Source of the DNA: Bacteroidota bacterium
GTDB taxonomy: Bacteria > Bacteroidota > Bacteroidia > Cytophagales > Cyclobacteriaceae
Length of the DNA stretch: 64,000 nucleotides
Assembly (NCBI GenBank): GCA_018266055.1
Contig: JAFDYT010000006.1
Location: 186,001-250,000 of the forward strand
Reading direction: 5' to 3'
Of this stretch, positions 24,984 to 34,179 are shown one piece after another. Position 1 is the first letter of the stretch; the number at the start of each line of letters is the position of its first letter. Both the position numbers and the translations under genes were made by a program. Below the pieces are notes generated by a model that was not told the DNA's origin, ran no database searches, and saw only the letters and a list, made by a program, of their open reading frames with translations.

Positions 24984-26567
24984 ATGCATACTATCGATGA
25001 ACTCAATTTGAAGCTCTTGTCTGAGCTTAAAGAAATGGCCGAAGCCATGGGCGTAAAAAATGCCAAAAAACTGAACAAAGAAGAGCTCGTTTATAAAATT
25101 CTTGATCAGCAAGCCGTGACCGGCGAAGTGACACCAAAAGCCCAGCCGCAGACGGAGCGCAAGATGCGTCCACGCAAAAGAGAAAATGTAGCTCCGCCAG
25201 TAGCTGCGGCCGTATCGCAGGCAGCTAAAGAACTCACTAACGACGAACCGCTACAGTTGAGTGAACTCGAAGCAACTCCGATCGCGCCGACCTTCGAAGA
25301 ACCAGAAATTTCATCCACGCAGTCTGCAGAAAATCAACCGCAAGCAGAAGTTCGCGAAGAGCGCTCTTCACAAAATCAGAATCAGAACAATCCCAACCAA
25401 AACCAGAATAACCAGCAACAACGTCGCGAAAATTTTAACAACGTTCGTGAATTTGACGGCGTAGTGAGCAATGAGGGCGTGTTGGAGATCATGCAGGATG
25501 GCTACGGCTTCCTCCGCTCGTCTGATTATAACTATCTGGCCAGTCCCGACGATATTTATGTGTCGCCTTCGCAGATCAAACTGTTCGGATTAAAATTAGG
25601 GGATACTGTAAAAGGACAAATTCGTCCGCCAAAAGAAGGGGAGAAATATTTCGCCTTGCTGAAGGTTGACAGTATCAACGGCAAAACCACCGAAGAAATC
25701 CGCGACCGCGTTGCATTCGAATACCTCACGCCGCTTTTCCCTGAGCAAAAATTAAAATTGAGTACCACGCCCGACAACATGTCGACGCGAATTCTCGATT
25801 TGTTTTCGCCGATAGGCAAAGGTCAGCGCGGAATGATTGTGGCGCAGCCCAAAACCGGTAAGACGGTGCTGTTGAAAAACATCGCCAACGCTATTGCCGA
25901 AAACCATCCTGAAGTTTACCTGATTGTGTTGCTCATTGACGAGCGTCCTGAAGAGGTTACCGACATGGCCCGCAGTGTGCGCGCCGAAGTAATCGCCTCC
26001 ACATTCGACGAGCAAGCCGATCGTCACGTAAAGGTGGCGAGCATTGTACTTGAAAAGGCAAAACGCATGACCGAGTGCGGCCACGATGTAGTAATCCTGC
26101 TGGACTCCATCACACGCCTGGCCCGCGCATACAATACCGTTGTTCCTTCCTCAGGCAAAATTTTATCTGGTGGTGTGGATGCCAACGCGCTCCACAAGCC
26201 GAAGCGCTTTTTTGGCGCGGCCCGCAAAATTGAAAACGGCGGATCGCTCACCATCATCGCGACAGCCCTTATTGACACCGGCTCAAAGATGGACGAAGTT
26301 ATTTTCGAAGAATTTAAAGGCACGGGTAATATGGAGTTGCAGTTGGATCGCAAACTTTCCAACCGCCGTGTATATCCCGCCATCGATGTGCCGGCTTCTG
26401 GAACCCGCCGCGAAGACTTGCTGATGAAAGAAGAAGAACTTCAGCGCGTGTGGATATTGCGCAAATTCATGGCCGACATGAATTCAATCGAAGCCATGGA
26501 GTTTTTACAATCGAAAATGAAAGGCACTAGAAACAACGAAGAGTTTTTGATATCCATGAACGGATAA
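24984..26567 (+). CDS. rho: Transcription termination factor Rho (with N/Q-rich insertion)
   Basis: Hexameric RNA helicase that ends transcription. The protein has 527 residues against about 420 in Escherichia coli. The N-terminal Rho_N helix bundle ([30 protein letters not shown]) is followed by an insertion of roughly 110 residues, including an Asn/Gln-rich tract at about 130-152. The cold-shock RNA-binding domain ([30 protein letters not shown]) and the ATPase domain come next, with Walker A AQPKTGKT (about 287-294), [15 protein letters not shown], the Q-loop region and [31 protein letters not shown] 24984 is preferred to the TTG just before it. Confidence 0.97.
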   Translation: MHTIDELNLKLLSELKEMAEAMGVKNAKKLNKEELVYKILDQQAVTGEVTPKAQPQTERKMRPRKRENVAPPVAAAVSQAAKELTNDEPLQLSELEATPIAPTFEEPEISSTQSAENQPQAEVREERSSQNQNQNNPNQNQNNQQQRRENFNNVREFDGVVSNEGVLEIMQDGYGFLRSSDYNYLASPDDIYVSPSQIKLFGLKLGDTVKGQIRPPKEGEKYFALLKVDSINGKTTEEIRDRVAFEYLTPLFPEQKLKLSTTPDNMSTRILDLFSPIGKGQRGMIVAQPKTGKTVLLKNIANAIAENHPEVYLIVLLIDERPEEVTDMARSVRAEVIASTFDEQADRHVKVASIVLEKAKRMTECGHDVVILLDSITRLARAYNTVVPSSGKILSGGVDANALHKPKRFFGAARKIENGGSLTIIATALIDTGSKMDEVIFEEFKGTGNMELQLDRKLSNRRVYPAIDVPASGTRREDLLMKEEELQRVWILRKFMADMNSIEAMEFLQSKMKGTRNNEEFLISMNG

Positions 26568-26592
26568 GGAAACGTCCTTATTCTAAACAAGA

Positions 26593-26626
26593 GACAGCCA
26601 GCGAGAAATCGTTGGCTGTCTTTTTT
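26593..26626 (+). terminator. Intrinsic terminator after rho
   Basis: GACAGCCAGCGA and TCGTTGGCTGTC form a 12-bp stem (one G-T wobble) capped by a GAAA tetraloop. The stem is followed directly by a run of T (26619-26626, with one C). It starts 25 nt after the rho stop. This is a textbook Rho-independent terminator. Confidence 0.92.
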
Positions 26627-26687
26627 ATAAGTGGCGCCGACCTAGCCTGCCGCTTCATTACCTTTACTTGCACCAACTCGAAGAAAC

Positions 26688-28250
26688 GTGAGCACGCAAC
26701 TGAAGGTCTGTTTGGTTTTGTTTCTGAGTATTCTGTTTTCTTTTCACGTGTTTTCACAAAACACCGTGGGTGTTCACGGCCTTGTCATTGACAATAAGAC
26801 CAATCAGCCGATTCCATTTGCTTCCGTAAAACTTGTTAAGGGAAAAGAAATAAAATGGGGTGTCATCAGCAACGCGGAAGGTGATTTTCAAATCCCAGCT
26901 AACTACCTGGCTGTGGTTGATTCAATTGTTGTTTCGTGCATCGGCTATCAAAATAGCGTGGTTCAAATCCGTGAGATAAAAAATGAGGTGCTTACGATCA
27001 TCAAGATGAAACCCGGCACAGTGCTCCTTCGCGAGTTGGTGATTACTCCTCAACGGAAGCTACGCTTGAGTGTGGATAAGATCGTGCGGCTGGCTATTAA
27101 AAACATCCCGGAAAATTATCCGACACAGCCATTTTCATACCTCGCCTACTACCGCGATTATCAGCGCGAAGAAAAAGAATACGTGAACCTAAACGAGTCG
27201 ATCGTTGGTGTTTTCGACAAGGGTTTTGATTCTTTAGATTATTTCTCCACGAGGATAAGGTTATTTCAATATCGTGAAAACAAAACCTTCCGGCGAGATT
27301 CGCTCACGGCCATTGCCTACGACAACAATTCAATCGCTGGCAACAAATTCATCCCAACGGCTACGGTGTTTCCATTTGGCGGTAACGAGCTTGTGCTTTT
27401 GATGGTTCATGATGCCGTTCGCAACCACAAGATAAGATCCTATTCATTCGTCGATCGGTTCAACTCGAATTTTATCACCAATCATTTTTTCAAATTGCTT
27501 GGCACGGTCTACCTCCACGATGTGCCGTTGTATCACATTTCATTCAAATCACTTTTTGAAGTCACCGGTCGTGAGCACACCGCGACTGGGGAAATTTTTA
27601 TTGAGCATGGAAATTTTGCGATCCATAAATTGACTTACTCTACATTTTTAAAAGAATCGGGAAGCCTCAAACTTCTGTACAAGGTTCAGCTTGAGTATGC
27701 GCGGAATGAATCAAAGATGTTTCTGAATTACATCTCTTTCAACAATTTTTTTAAATCCAATACGCATCTTGGTTTTAAAGTCGATGACGTGGCTTACGAC
27801 CGGGCGATGAACGCCTTCGTCATTACCTTTAATCACGAGCCAGAAAGGACATCGGTTTTGAACAAAAAAAATTATGATCTCAAGTTTGACAAAAAGCCGT
27901 TTACCATTTCTGACATCGTGCGTTCGGAGGTGAATGCCAAAAAAGTTTTCGTCTTCGTGCAAAATGCTCACGACTTCAATTTGTTTGAGAAACCTACCGA
28001 ACTGGCAAAAAAATTTGAGGCCGACTTCAAGAATATTAAAGACGTAGAAGGAAATCTCGTCAACGAAATCAAATATAAAACAGTCAACCAGTTTCGCGAA
28101 TTGTTTGTGCAGCGAACCAACGTTGCACTTGAGAAAAACGGCAAGCCTTTTTTTCTTTCAAAACAAAAGCCGCTAAATCAAAATGTAGCCGACTCAACAA
28201 ATCAACAATCTGCCGGCTACTGGATGAACACACCGCTAAAAGAGAATTAA
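26688..28250 (+). CDS. Secreted CarboxypepD_reg-like domain protein
   Basis: A 520-residue exported protein starting at GTG 26688. The signal peptide (VCLVLFLSILFSFHVFSQ) is followed by a CarboxypepD_reg-like beta-sandwich (VHGLVIDNKTNQPIPFASVKL, GVISNAEGDFQIP, DSIVVSCIGYQ), the plug-proximal module common to Bacteroidota TonB-dependent and DUF5686-type proteins. The remaining 400 residues (LSVDKIVRLAIKNIPENYP onward) are a mixed alpha/beta region typical of such proteins but without a barrel. Function unknown; envelope-located by inference. Its stop shares the TTAA palindrome with the convergent S9 peptidase stop. Confidence 0.8.
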   Translation: MSTQLKVCLVLFLSILFSFHVFSQNTVGVHGLVIDNKTNQPIPFASVKLVKGKEIKWGVISNAEGDFQIPANYLAVVDSIVVSCIGYQNSVVQIREIKNEVLTIIKMKPGTVLLRELVITPQRKLRLSVDKIVRLAIKNIPENYPTQPFSYLAYYRDYQREEKEYVNLNESIVGVFDKGFDSLDYFSTRIRLFQYRENKTFRRDSLTAIAYDNNSIAGNKFIPTATVFPFGGNELVLLMVHDAVRNHKIRSYSFVDRFNSNFITNHFFKLLGTVYLHDVPLYHISFKSLFEVTGREHTATGEIFIEHGNFAIHKLTYSTFLKESGSLKLLYKVQLEYARNESKMFLNYISFNNFFKSNTHLGFKVDDVAYDRAMNAFVITFNHEPERTSVLNKKNYDLKFDKKPFTISDIVRSEVNAKKVFVFVQNAHDFNLFEKPTELAKKFEADFKNIKDVEGNLVNEIKYKTVNQFRELFVQRTNVALEKNGKPFFLSKQKPLNQNVADSTNQQSAGYWMNTPLKEN

Positions 28251-30403
28251 TTCGGATGCTTCGCGTAGCGTTCAAAAAATTCTATAACTCGCAGCAGATG
28301 GTCCATCATCCGTCCAGGATTTCCGCTTCGGGTAAGTTCGTGGCCTTCCTTCGGATAGCGGATGTATTCCACTGGCTTATTCAGAATTTTCAAACTTTTA
28401 TAAAGCATTTCGGATTGAATCACGCCGGTGCGTAAGTCCTGATCGCCATGAATAATCAGCAGCGGTGTGTTGATATTATTCACGAATGTGTAGGGCGAAT
28501 TGGCATCCAGCAATTTCTTCGTCTCTTTATCCCAAGGGTATCCGCCGAAGTGGTCAGGCACTAGTCGCCAGGCGTTACCTTCGCCCATGAAGGTGGTAAG
28601 ATCATAAACTCCTCGCTGAGCATTGGCCGCTTTGAAGTGATTATCGTGGCCTACAATCCAGGCCACCATGTAGCCCGCATAACTGCCGCCTTCCACAAAC
28701 AAATTGTCTTTGTCAATCCATGAATTATTTTTCATGGCCTCATCAAGGGAAGAGAGGATGTCGTTCATCGGCGATGTTCCCCAGTCTTTGAAATTGGCGC
28801 GCTTGAATTTGTCGCCGTAGCCACCGCTGCCCCGTGGATTGCAATACACTACGCCATATCCCCAACTATTTTCCAATTGATATTCATGCCACATGGAAAA
28901 AATTCCCGGGCCCCACATCGCCGAAGGGCCTCCATGAATGTTGAGAATGGTAGGATATTTCACTCCCTCTTTTTTGTTGATCGGCTCCATCACCCAATAC
29001 TGTACTTTGGTGCCATCGGGGCGAGTCTGCCAATATTCTTTTGGCGAGATGATTTGTTTTTCCTTGAGCCAGCCTTCGTTGAAGTGCGTGAGCTGTGTTG
29101 CACTTTTGTCTTTGAGGTTTAGTTGATAAATCTCCCACGGATTTTTTGTTTCGGTAAGAGCATAGACCAATTTGTCGGCACGGATATCAAAGTCATTTAT
29201 ACCATTATCTTTTCCAAAAACTTTTGTGATTGCGCCGCCTGAGGCTGGAATACTATACACCGGAATATCGCCATCGGCTTGAGCCGTAAAATAAATTGTC
29301 TTTGAATCCTCTGACCACACCAACTGGCCCGCGTCACGGTCGAGCGCGGTGGTGATCAATGTTGGTTTCTCCCCGGAGGCTGTAGCCGTAGCAATGATTG
29401 ACTGTGCAAAAGACCTTCCATTGGTATTGTTAGCATAAAACGAAATGGAATTTCCATCCGGCGAGTACGATGCATTGCCGATGCTGTAGCCATCCCAATG
29501 TAAAAGCAACTTAGCTTGTTTAGATTCTACATCAATCGTCCAAAGGTCGTTGTCTCGTTCTTTGTCAGGATGCACGGTATATGCTTTTGAGTCGCAGATT
29601 ATTTTCTTTCCATCAGGGGCCCACTCCGTGTTATTAAAATTTTGGAAGCCCTGTGTCAGTTGCACCGCTTTTGAATCTCCGCTCACATCGATGATAAATA
29701 CGTGCGAAAAATTTTCGTCGGGCTGTAGGTTTAGTTCGCCCTGAATGTTTTGGCGATTGAGTACGCGAGGGTTGCTTTCGCTGGCATTTTTGGCAAGCCA
29801 GGCCCGCACATCTGCCAAAGAGCCGTCGGGGCTGGTCGTTACTTTTTTCTTTTCGTCAGCTTTCATGTTTTTAAAGTTAGGCTCGTCGCCTTGCGTGCGG
29901 CCCGGTCGCTCATAGGTCCACGTTGTCTTTCCTTCAATGGCATAAAATGGAATCATCGACGTGTAAAGAATTTTCTTACCATCGGGCGACCAGCGTGGGC
30001 TGCCCGCTCCAAACTCCGCTTTGGTGAGCACGTGCGCCTCGCCACCTCCCAATGGCAACAACCAGATTTGCGATTTATCTCCATCGGTGCGAGTGAAAGC
30101 GATCTGCTTTCCGTCAGGACTCCATTGCGGCTGACCATCGCTGCGATCGCCAAACGTCAGTTGCATCGGCTCAGACTTATTTGAAAGATCAAGCAGGTAT
30201 AAATGGCGCGTGTAGTAATATTCATTTTCGTTTTTCACCGCCTTTCGTATCACCACCGTCACCGCCTTGCTTCCATCGGGCGAAATCTGAAGGTTGCCTG
30301 TGGTAACAATTTTCATTAGATCGCTGGCTACAATGGGTTTGCCGATTTGCGCGTTTACCGAGAAGCTAATCCAAAAGAGAAGAAGGAGTTTCAATGATTT
30401 CAT
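28247..30403 (-). CDS. S9 family peptidase (prolyl oligopeptidase/DPP-like), secreted
   Basis: A 718-residue serine peptidase with a signal peptide (LKLLLLFWISFSVNAQ). An N-terminal beta-propeller carries repeated SPDG motifs (LQISPDGSKAV, PQWSPDGKQIAFTR, PRWSPDGKKILY). The C-terminal alpha/beta hydrolase has the nucleophile Ser in VEGGSYAGYM, the Asp in LLIIHGDQDLRTG and the His in RYPKEGHELT. Likely acts in the periplasm on short or oligopeptides, with dipeptidyl-peptidase or acylaminoacyl-peptidase activity. A second S9 gene lies immediately upstream on the same strand with a 35-nt gap or more, so the two form a peptide-degradation pair. Confidence 0.92.
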   Translation of the reverse strand: MKSLKLLLLFWISFSVNAQIGKPIVASDLMKIVTTGNLQISPDGSKAVTVVIRKAVKNENEYYYTRHLYLLDLSNKSEPMQLTFGDRSDGQPQWSPDGKQIAFTRTDGDKSQIWLLPLGGGEAHVLTKAEFGAGSPRWSPDGKKILYTSMIPFYAIEGKTTWTYERPGRTQGDEPNFKNMKADEKKKVTTSPDGSLADVRAWLAKNASESNPRVLNRQNIQGELNLQPDENFSHVFIIDVSGDSKAVQLTQGFQNFNNTEWAPDGKKIICDSKAYTVHPDKERDNDLWTIDVESKQAKLLLHWDGYSIGNASYSPDGNSISFYANNTNGRSFAQSIIATATASGEKPTLITTALDRDAGQLVWSEDSKTIYFTAQADGDIPVYSIPASGGAITKVFGKDNGINDFDIRADKLVYALTETKNPWEIYQLNLKDKSATQLTHFNEGWLKEKQIISPKEYWQTRPDGTKVQYWVMEPINKKEGVKYPTILNIHGGPSAMWGPGIFSMWHEYQLENSWGYGVVYCNPRGSGGYGDKFKRANFKDWGTSPMNDILSSLDEAMKNNSWIDKDNLFVEGGSYAGYMVAWIVGHDNHFKAANAQRGVYDLTTFMGEGNAWRLVPDHFGGYPWDKETKKLLDANSPYTFVNNINTPLLIIHGDQDLRTGVIQSEMLYKSLKILNKPVEYIRYPKEGHELTRSGNPGRMMDHLLRVIEFFERYAKHPN

Positions 30404-30438
30404 TTTCGAAATTCGGTTATGATTAAAAATATTGGAAG

Positions 30439-32490
30439 CTATTTTTTGTCTGCGAGCGGCATCGCTACCTTTTCATCCCATACATATTTATTGAACCATT
30501 GCCAGTTGTGCCAATTGGCAGCGAGCCGTTCTTTTGGTTTGGAAATGCCATGACCAAAGCCTTTGTAAACAATCAGCTCGGCAGGGACATTTTTGTCGCG
30601 AAGGCCTTGCAGCAATTCATACGCATTGGAAATAGGCACACGTCTGTCAAACTCACCGTGTTGAATCAATGTCGGTGTTTTGGCGTTGTTAATGTTGGTC
30701 ATCGGCGAAGTTTTCTTGTAGATGGCTTCATCGCTCCAGGGAGTTGCTTTTAAGTATTGCCGGGTGAACGGGTGAATGTCAGTACTCACATAGTACGTTA
30801 CCCAGTTGCTAATGCCTGCGCCTACAGAGATGGCTTTGAATGTGGAGGTGTTGGTTGTAAGAAACGCCGAGATGTATCCTCCCTGACTCCAGCCCATGCA
30901 TCCCATTTTTGTTTTGTCGATCATTCCTTTTTTATCGAGATAGTCGATACCGCTCATGACATCCCACATATCGCCCACGCCGAGATTTTTGACATTCAAT
31001 GAGCGGAAAGCCTCACCATACCCGGCCGAGCCGCGATAGTTGGGGCGAAGCACAAGGCATCCTTTGTCGAGCCATTGCAGCACCGGATATACTCCTCCGG
31101 GAACAGGTGTTGGCGTATCTATTCCGGTTGGGCCGCCGTGAATCATCACGAGTAGCGGATATTTTTTTGATGGATCGTAGTTGGCCGGTTTGTGTAATAT
31201 GCCTTCGATGATCGCGCCGTCTTTGCTCTTCCAGCTAATCACTTCACTTTGGGCGAGCTTCCAGTCTTTAATCTGGCGTGTCATGTCGGTGATTTGACTC
31301 GGCTGGCCACCGGTTGCGCCGAGAAAGACTTCGGTGAGTTGGTTGCCGTTTCTTCCCGTGAAGGCTGCGGTTTTCCCATCTCTTGTAAACGACAATCCGA
31401 AAACCTGTTCTGGCAAATTGCCAAGTGTTGTATAATCTCCGGTGACGGGATCGATTCGGTGCAAAGGCCTTTTGGTTTTATTCCACAGTGAACTGAAAAT
31501 CCCATTTGGTTTCCATACCAAACCACCCAAATCTTCGTCGAGGTTTTTGGCGAGTTGCCGCGTGGCTTTCGTATCAAGGGTTAGCGCAAATAATTTTGAA
31601 TTCAGGTAATAATTTGAAAGTGTATCGCTCAGGTTGGTGGTATATAAAATCTCTTTGCCATCGGGCGACCAATCTTCGAAAGAATCTGAGCTCGGGTTTG
31701 ATACCACCGACGTGATTTTGCGAGTAGCGATGTCTACGATAGATATATCCGATTTCAACGATGAGTTGATGAGCGGATCGGGTTGATGCGTAAAGGCAAT
31801 CTTAGTGCCGTCGGGCGAAACCGAAAATCCGGTGACGGTAAATTTCCCTTCGGTGATGCGGCTCGCTTTGGGCCATTGAATGCAACCTGTTTTAATTTTT
31901 AATGAATCGACAGTTTCATAGCAAGGTCGCTCCGACGGATCGGGCTGATCGGGGTTGAAGTTTATTTGCCATATATGCGATAAGGTGAACTCCTTGTCGT
32001 CGGCTTCGTATGCGCCGTATCTTTTCTCGCGATCTTTTCTGCTTTTATCGTCTTCGTCTTGCTTCACAAACACAAACCGCTTGCCGTCGGGGTGCCATTC
32101 GTAAAAGGAAATGCCTTCTTCTTCTTTGGTCACCAGCTTCGCTTCGCCACCGTCCACGCGGATTACATAAATCTGAGTTTTGTTTCCGCGATCCGACAAA
32201 AATGAAATCCATTTTCCATCGGGAGAGAAAAGCGGAACACTGCTTCCGTTCTTCGCATAGTTGGTAAGCTGAAATGGTTTTTCATTTTCTCTAGCCAGCC
32301 AGATTTCCGTATCGTAGCGGTTGTCATTCCAGTCAGTGGATTGTACCGTGTACGCTATTGTTTTTCCGTCTGGGCTAAGTTGCGCACCGCCTACGCTGCG
32401 AAGTGAGATTTGTTCTTCGAAAGTGGGGACATGCTGGGCCGCAAGTTGTATTGAGGAAACCACAGACAAAAGGAGAATCAATTTTTTCAT
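30439..32490 (-). CDS. S9 family peptidase (acylaminoacyl/DPP-like), secreted
   Basis: A 683-residue serine peptidase starting at ATG 32490, which gives a signal peptide (MKKLILLLSVVSSIQLAAQ). The beta-propeller shows repeated SPDG turns (AQLSPDGKTIAYTV, PLFSPDGKWISFLSD, EDWSPDGKEILY). The hydrolase domain carries Ser in GCMGWSQGGYISA, Asp in PTLIQHGEFDRRV and His in KGFGHGISKP. It resembles its neighbour in architecture but is clearly divergent in sequence, so it is an old duplication or independent paralogue. Both may feed peptides to uptake systems; this is inference. Confidence 0.92.
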   Translation of the reverse strand: MKKLILLLSVVSSIQLAAQHVPTFEEQISLRSVGGAQLSPDGKTIAYTVQSTDWNDNRYDTEIWLARENEKPFQLTNYAKNGSSVPLFSPDGKWISFLSDRGNKTQIYVIRVDGGEAKLVTKEEEGISFYEWHPDGKRFVFVKQDEDDKSRKDREKRYGAYEADDKEFTLSHIWQINFNPDQPDPSERPCYETVDSLKIKTGCIQWPKASRITEGKFTVTGFSVSPDGTKIAFTHQPDPLINSSLKSDISIVDIATRKITSVVSNPSSDSFEDWSPDGKEILYTTNLSDTLSNYYLNSKLFALTLDTKATRQLAKNLDEDLGGLVWKPNGIFSSLWNKTKRPLHRIDPVTGDYTTLGNLPEQVFGLSFTRDGKTAAFTGRNGNQLTEVFLGATGGQPSQITDMTRQIKDWKLAQSEVISWKSKDGAIIEGILHKPANYDPSKKYPLLVMIHGGPTGIDTPTPVPGGVYPVLQWLDKGCLVLRPNYRGSAGYGEAFRSLNVKNLGVGDMWDVMSGIDYLDKKGMIDKTKMGCMGWSQGGYISAFLTTNTSTFKAISVGAGISNWVTYYVSTDIHPFTRQYLKATPWSDEAIYKKTSPMTNINNAKTPTLIQHGEFDRRVPISNAYELLQGLRDKNVPAELIVYKGFGHGISKPKERLAANWHNWQWFNKYVWDEKVAMPLADKK

Positions 32491-32659
32491 CGGTTGCTTA
32501 TTTTCTTTTAGGGTAGAACCAACACGATACAAAGCATTGGTCTAAAGATTTCGTCATTATTCGATTAGTCCTTAAATTACAAAAAGGAAAAACACAGGAA
32601 TTCAATTCTATTGCTTTTTTGATGAGAGGTAAAATGCGTATAGCACATTTATAATTTCA

Positions 32660-32667
32660 TAACTTTG
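32660..32667 (+). promoter_or_regulatory. Candidate -7 promoter element for the TPM genes
   Basis: TAACTTTG fits TAnnTTTG and lies 28 nt before the ATG at 32695, in the 204-nt divergent gap after the S9 gene. No well-spaced TTG is seen upstream. The rest of the gap is AT-rich and shows nothing else. Confidence 0.35.
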
Positions 32668-32694
32668 ATCTTAAATTTTAAAAAATAAGATACC

Positions 32695-33345
32695 ATGTCA
32701 CTTCGTAAACGTTTCAGTGCCGAAGACCTAGATCGCATCAAAGCTGCCGTAGCAAAAGCAGAAGGAAAAATTTCCGGTGAGATCGTTCCGGTGTTTGTTG
32801 AGAAAAGCGGATTTTACTCCGTAGCCAACTACCGGGCTGGTGTAGCGGCCAGTGCACTCATGTTTCTGCTGATCATTTTGTTTGACCGCTACATGCCTCA
32901 ATATGCCGTTTACGATCCGCTGTTTGTTTTCTTGTTAATTGTTGCTGCCGGTCTTATCGGAGGCGTTGCCTGCAATTATGTGGATGCGGTGAAGCGCATG
33001 TTTGTACCGCAAGTTGACCTTGACCTTGCTACGCGCCAACGCGCCGAAACCGCCTTTCTTCAGGAAGAAGTGTTCAACACACGACACCGCACGGGGATCA
33101 TGATCTTTATTTCCTTTTTCGAACGTGAAGTGATGGTGATCGCCGACCGCGGAATCAGCAAAGTGGTAGAACAAAAAGAATGGGACAAAATGGTGCAAGG
33201 CATCATTCAAAATATCAGGATGGGAAAAGTGGTGGACGGACTTGAGGCTGCCATCCTTCGCTGCGGAGAAATCCTGTTGGAAAAAGGATTCTTGAAAACA
33301 GAAGACGATGTGAATGAACTGAAAGACGATTTGCGAATTGAATAA
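32695..33345 (+). CDS. TPM domain membrane protein (first of three)
   Basis: A 216-residue protein with a TPM-type domain interrupted by two transmembrane helices. The N-terminal part is RFSAEDLDRIKAAVAKAEGKISGEIVPVFVEKSG; the helices are VAASALMFLLIILFDRY and PLFVFLLIVAAGLIGGVACNY; the C-terminal part is HRTGIMIFISFFEREVMVIADRGISKVV followed by helical WDKMVQGIIQNIRMGKVVDGLEAAI. TPM domains occur in photosystem-II repair phosphatases (TLP18.3) and in YgcG-type proteins. Enzyme activity here is unproven. It overlaps or abuts the next TPM gene and is the first of a three-gene run. Confidence 0.82.
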   Translation: MSLRKRFSAEDLDRIKAAVAKAEGKISGEIVPVFVEKSGFYSVANYRAGVAASALMFLLIILFDRYMPQYAVYDPLFVFLLIVAAGLIGGVACNYVDAVKRMFVPQVDLDLATRQRAETAFLQEEVFNTRHRTGIMIFISFFEREVMVIADRGISKVVEQKEWDKMVQGIIQNIRMGKVVDGLEAAILRCGEILLEKGFLKTEDDVNELKDDLRIE

Positions 33346-33388
33346 CCGAATGATCGAAAAAAGACTTTCTCCAACTCACACCGTTACA

Positions 33389-34144
33389 ATGAACTTAGCG
33401 CCTCTATCCCGATCGGTAATTCGCATCCTGGCCTTGTCGGGTTTTCTTTTCGTTTCGTTTTTCGCGCACGCCCAGCGCGCCGTGCCTGAGCATGGCGGTG
33501 TATGGGTGCATGACGAAGCCAACGTGCTATCGCCCTCCACGCGCGCGCAACTGGAAGCTGTGCTCAAAGCCGAGCGCGACTCTACCTCCAATCAAATTGC
33601 CATTCTCATTATTCCGTCACTCGAAGGTGAAGACATTGATGGCTACAGCATCCGCGTAGCCGACGCATGGAAACTCGGCACCAAAGACAACGACAACGGT
33701 GTGCTGCTCCTGGTTGCTATTCAGGATAAAAAAGTACGAATCGAAGTGGGCCAAGGATTGGAAGGCGTTTTGACCGACGCACTTTCTAGCCGCATCAACC
33801 GAAATGAAATCACTCCGCGCTTTCGCCAGGGCGATTACGAAGGCGGTGTGAAAGCCGGAGTCGTGTCCATCATTCAGGCGATCAAAGGACAGTATGTGAA
33901 CAACGACCCGCCTTCGCGTAAGCGTGGTGGTCGCTCGCCGATTGCTACTATTGTCGTCATCATCATTATTTTAATCATCGCCTCACGGCGAAGAGGTGGC
34001 GGCGGCGGACTCGGTGGATATTGGGCCGCCGGCATGCTCATGGGTGGATTGGGCGGTGGTCGCAATTCCGATTCCTACGATTCAGGTCCCGACTTCGGTG
34101 GCGGCGGTAGCTTCGGAGGTGGTGGCTCAAGCGACTCGTGGTAA
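33389..34144 (+). CDS. YgcG-type TPM domain protein, Gly-rich tail (second of three)
   Basis: About 251 residues. A signal peptide (ILALSGFLFVSFFAHAQ) leads into a TPM domain (VWVHDEANVLSPSTRAQLEAVL, SNQIAILIIPSLEGEDIDGY, DNGVLLLVAIQDKKVRIEVGQGLEG). One transmembrane helix (IATIVVIIIILIIAS) flanked by arginines follows, then a Gly-rich tail ending FGGGGSSDSW. I start at ATG 33389 because it fits the signal peptide; ATG 33350 and TTG 33338 are alternatives, the last overlapping the previous gene. Closely similar to the next gene, so a tandem duplication. The substrate is unknown. Confidence 0.85.
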   Translation: MNLAPLSRSVIRILALSGFLFVSFFAHAQRAVPEHGGVWVHDEANVLSPSTRAQLEAVLKAERDSTSNQIAILIIPSLEGEDIDGYSIRVADAWKLGTKDNDNGVLLLVAIQDKKVRIEVGQGLEGVLTDALSSRINRNEITPRFRQGDYEGGVKAGVVSIIQAIKGQYVNNDPPSRKRGGRSPIATIVVIIIILIIASRRRGGGGGLGGYWAAGMLMGGLGGGRNSDSYDSGPDFGGGGSFGGGGSSDSW

Positions 34145-34179
34145 AGTGATTTCTTAGAATTCAGAACAATGCATTTAGA

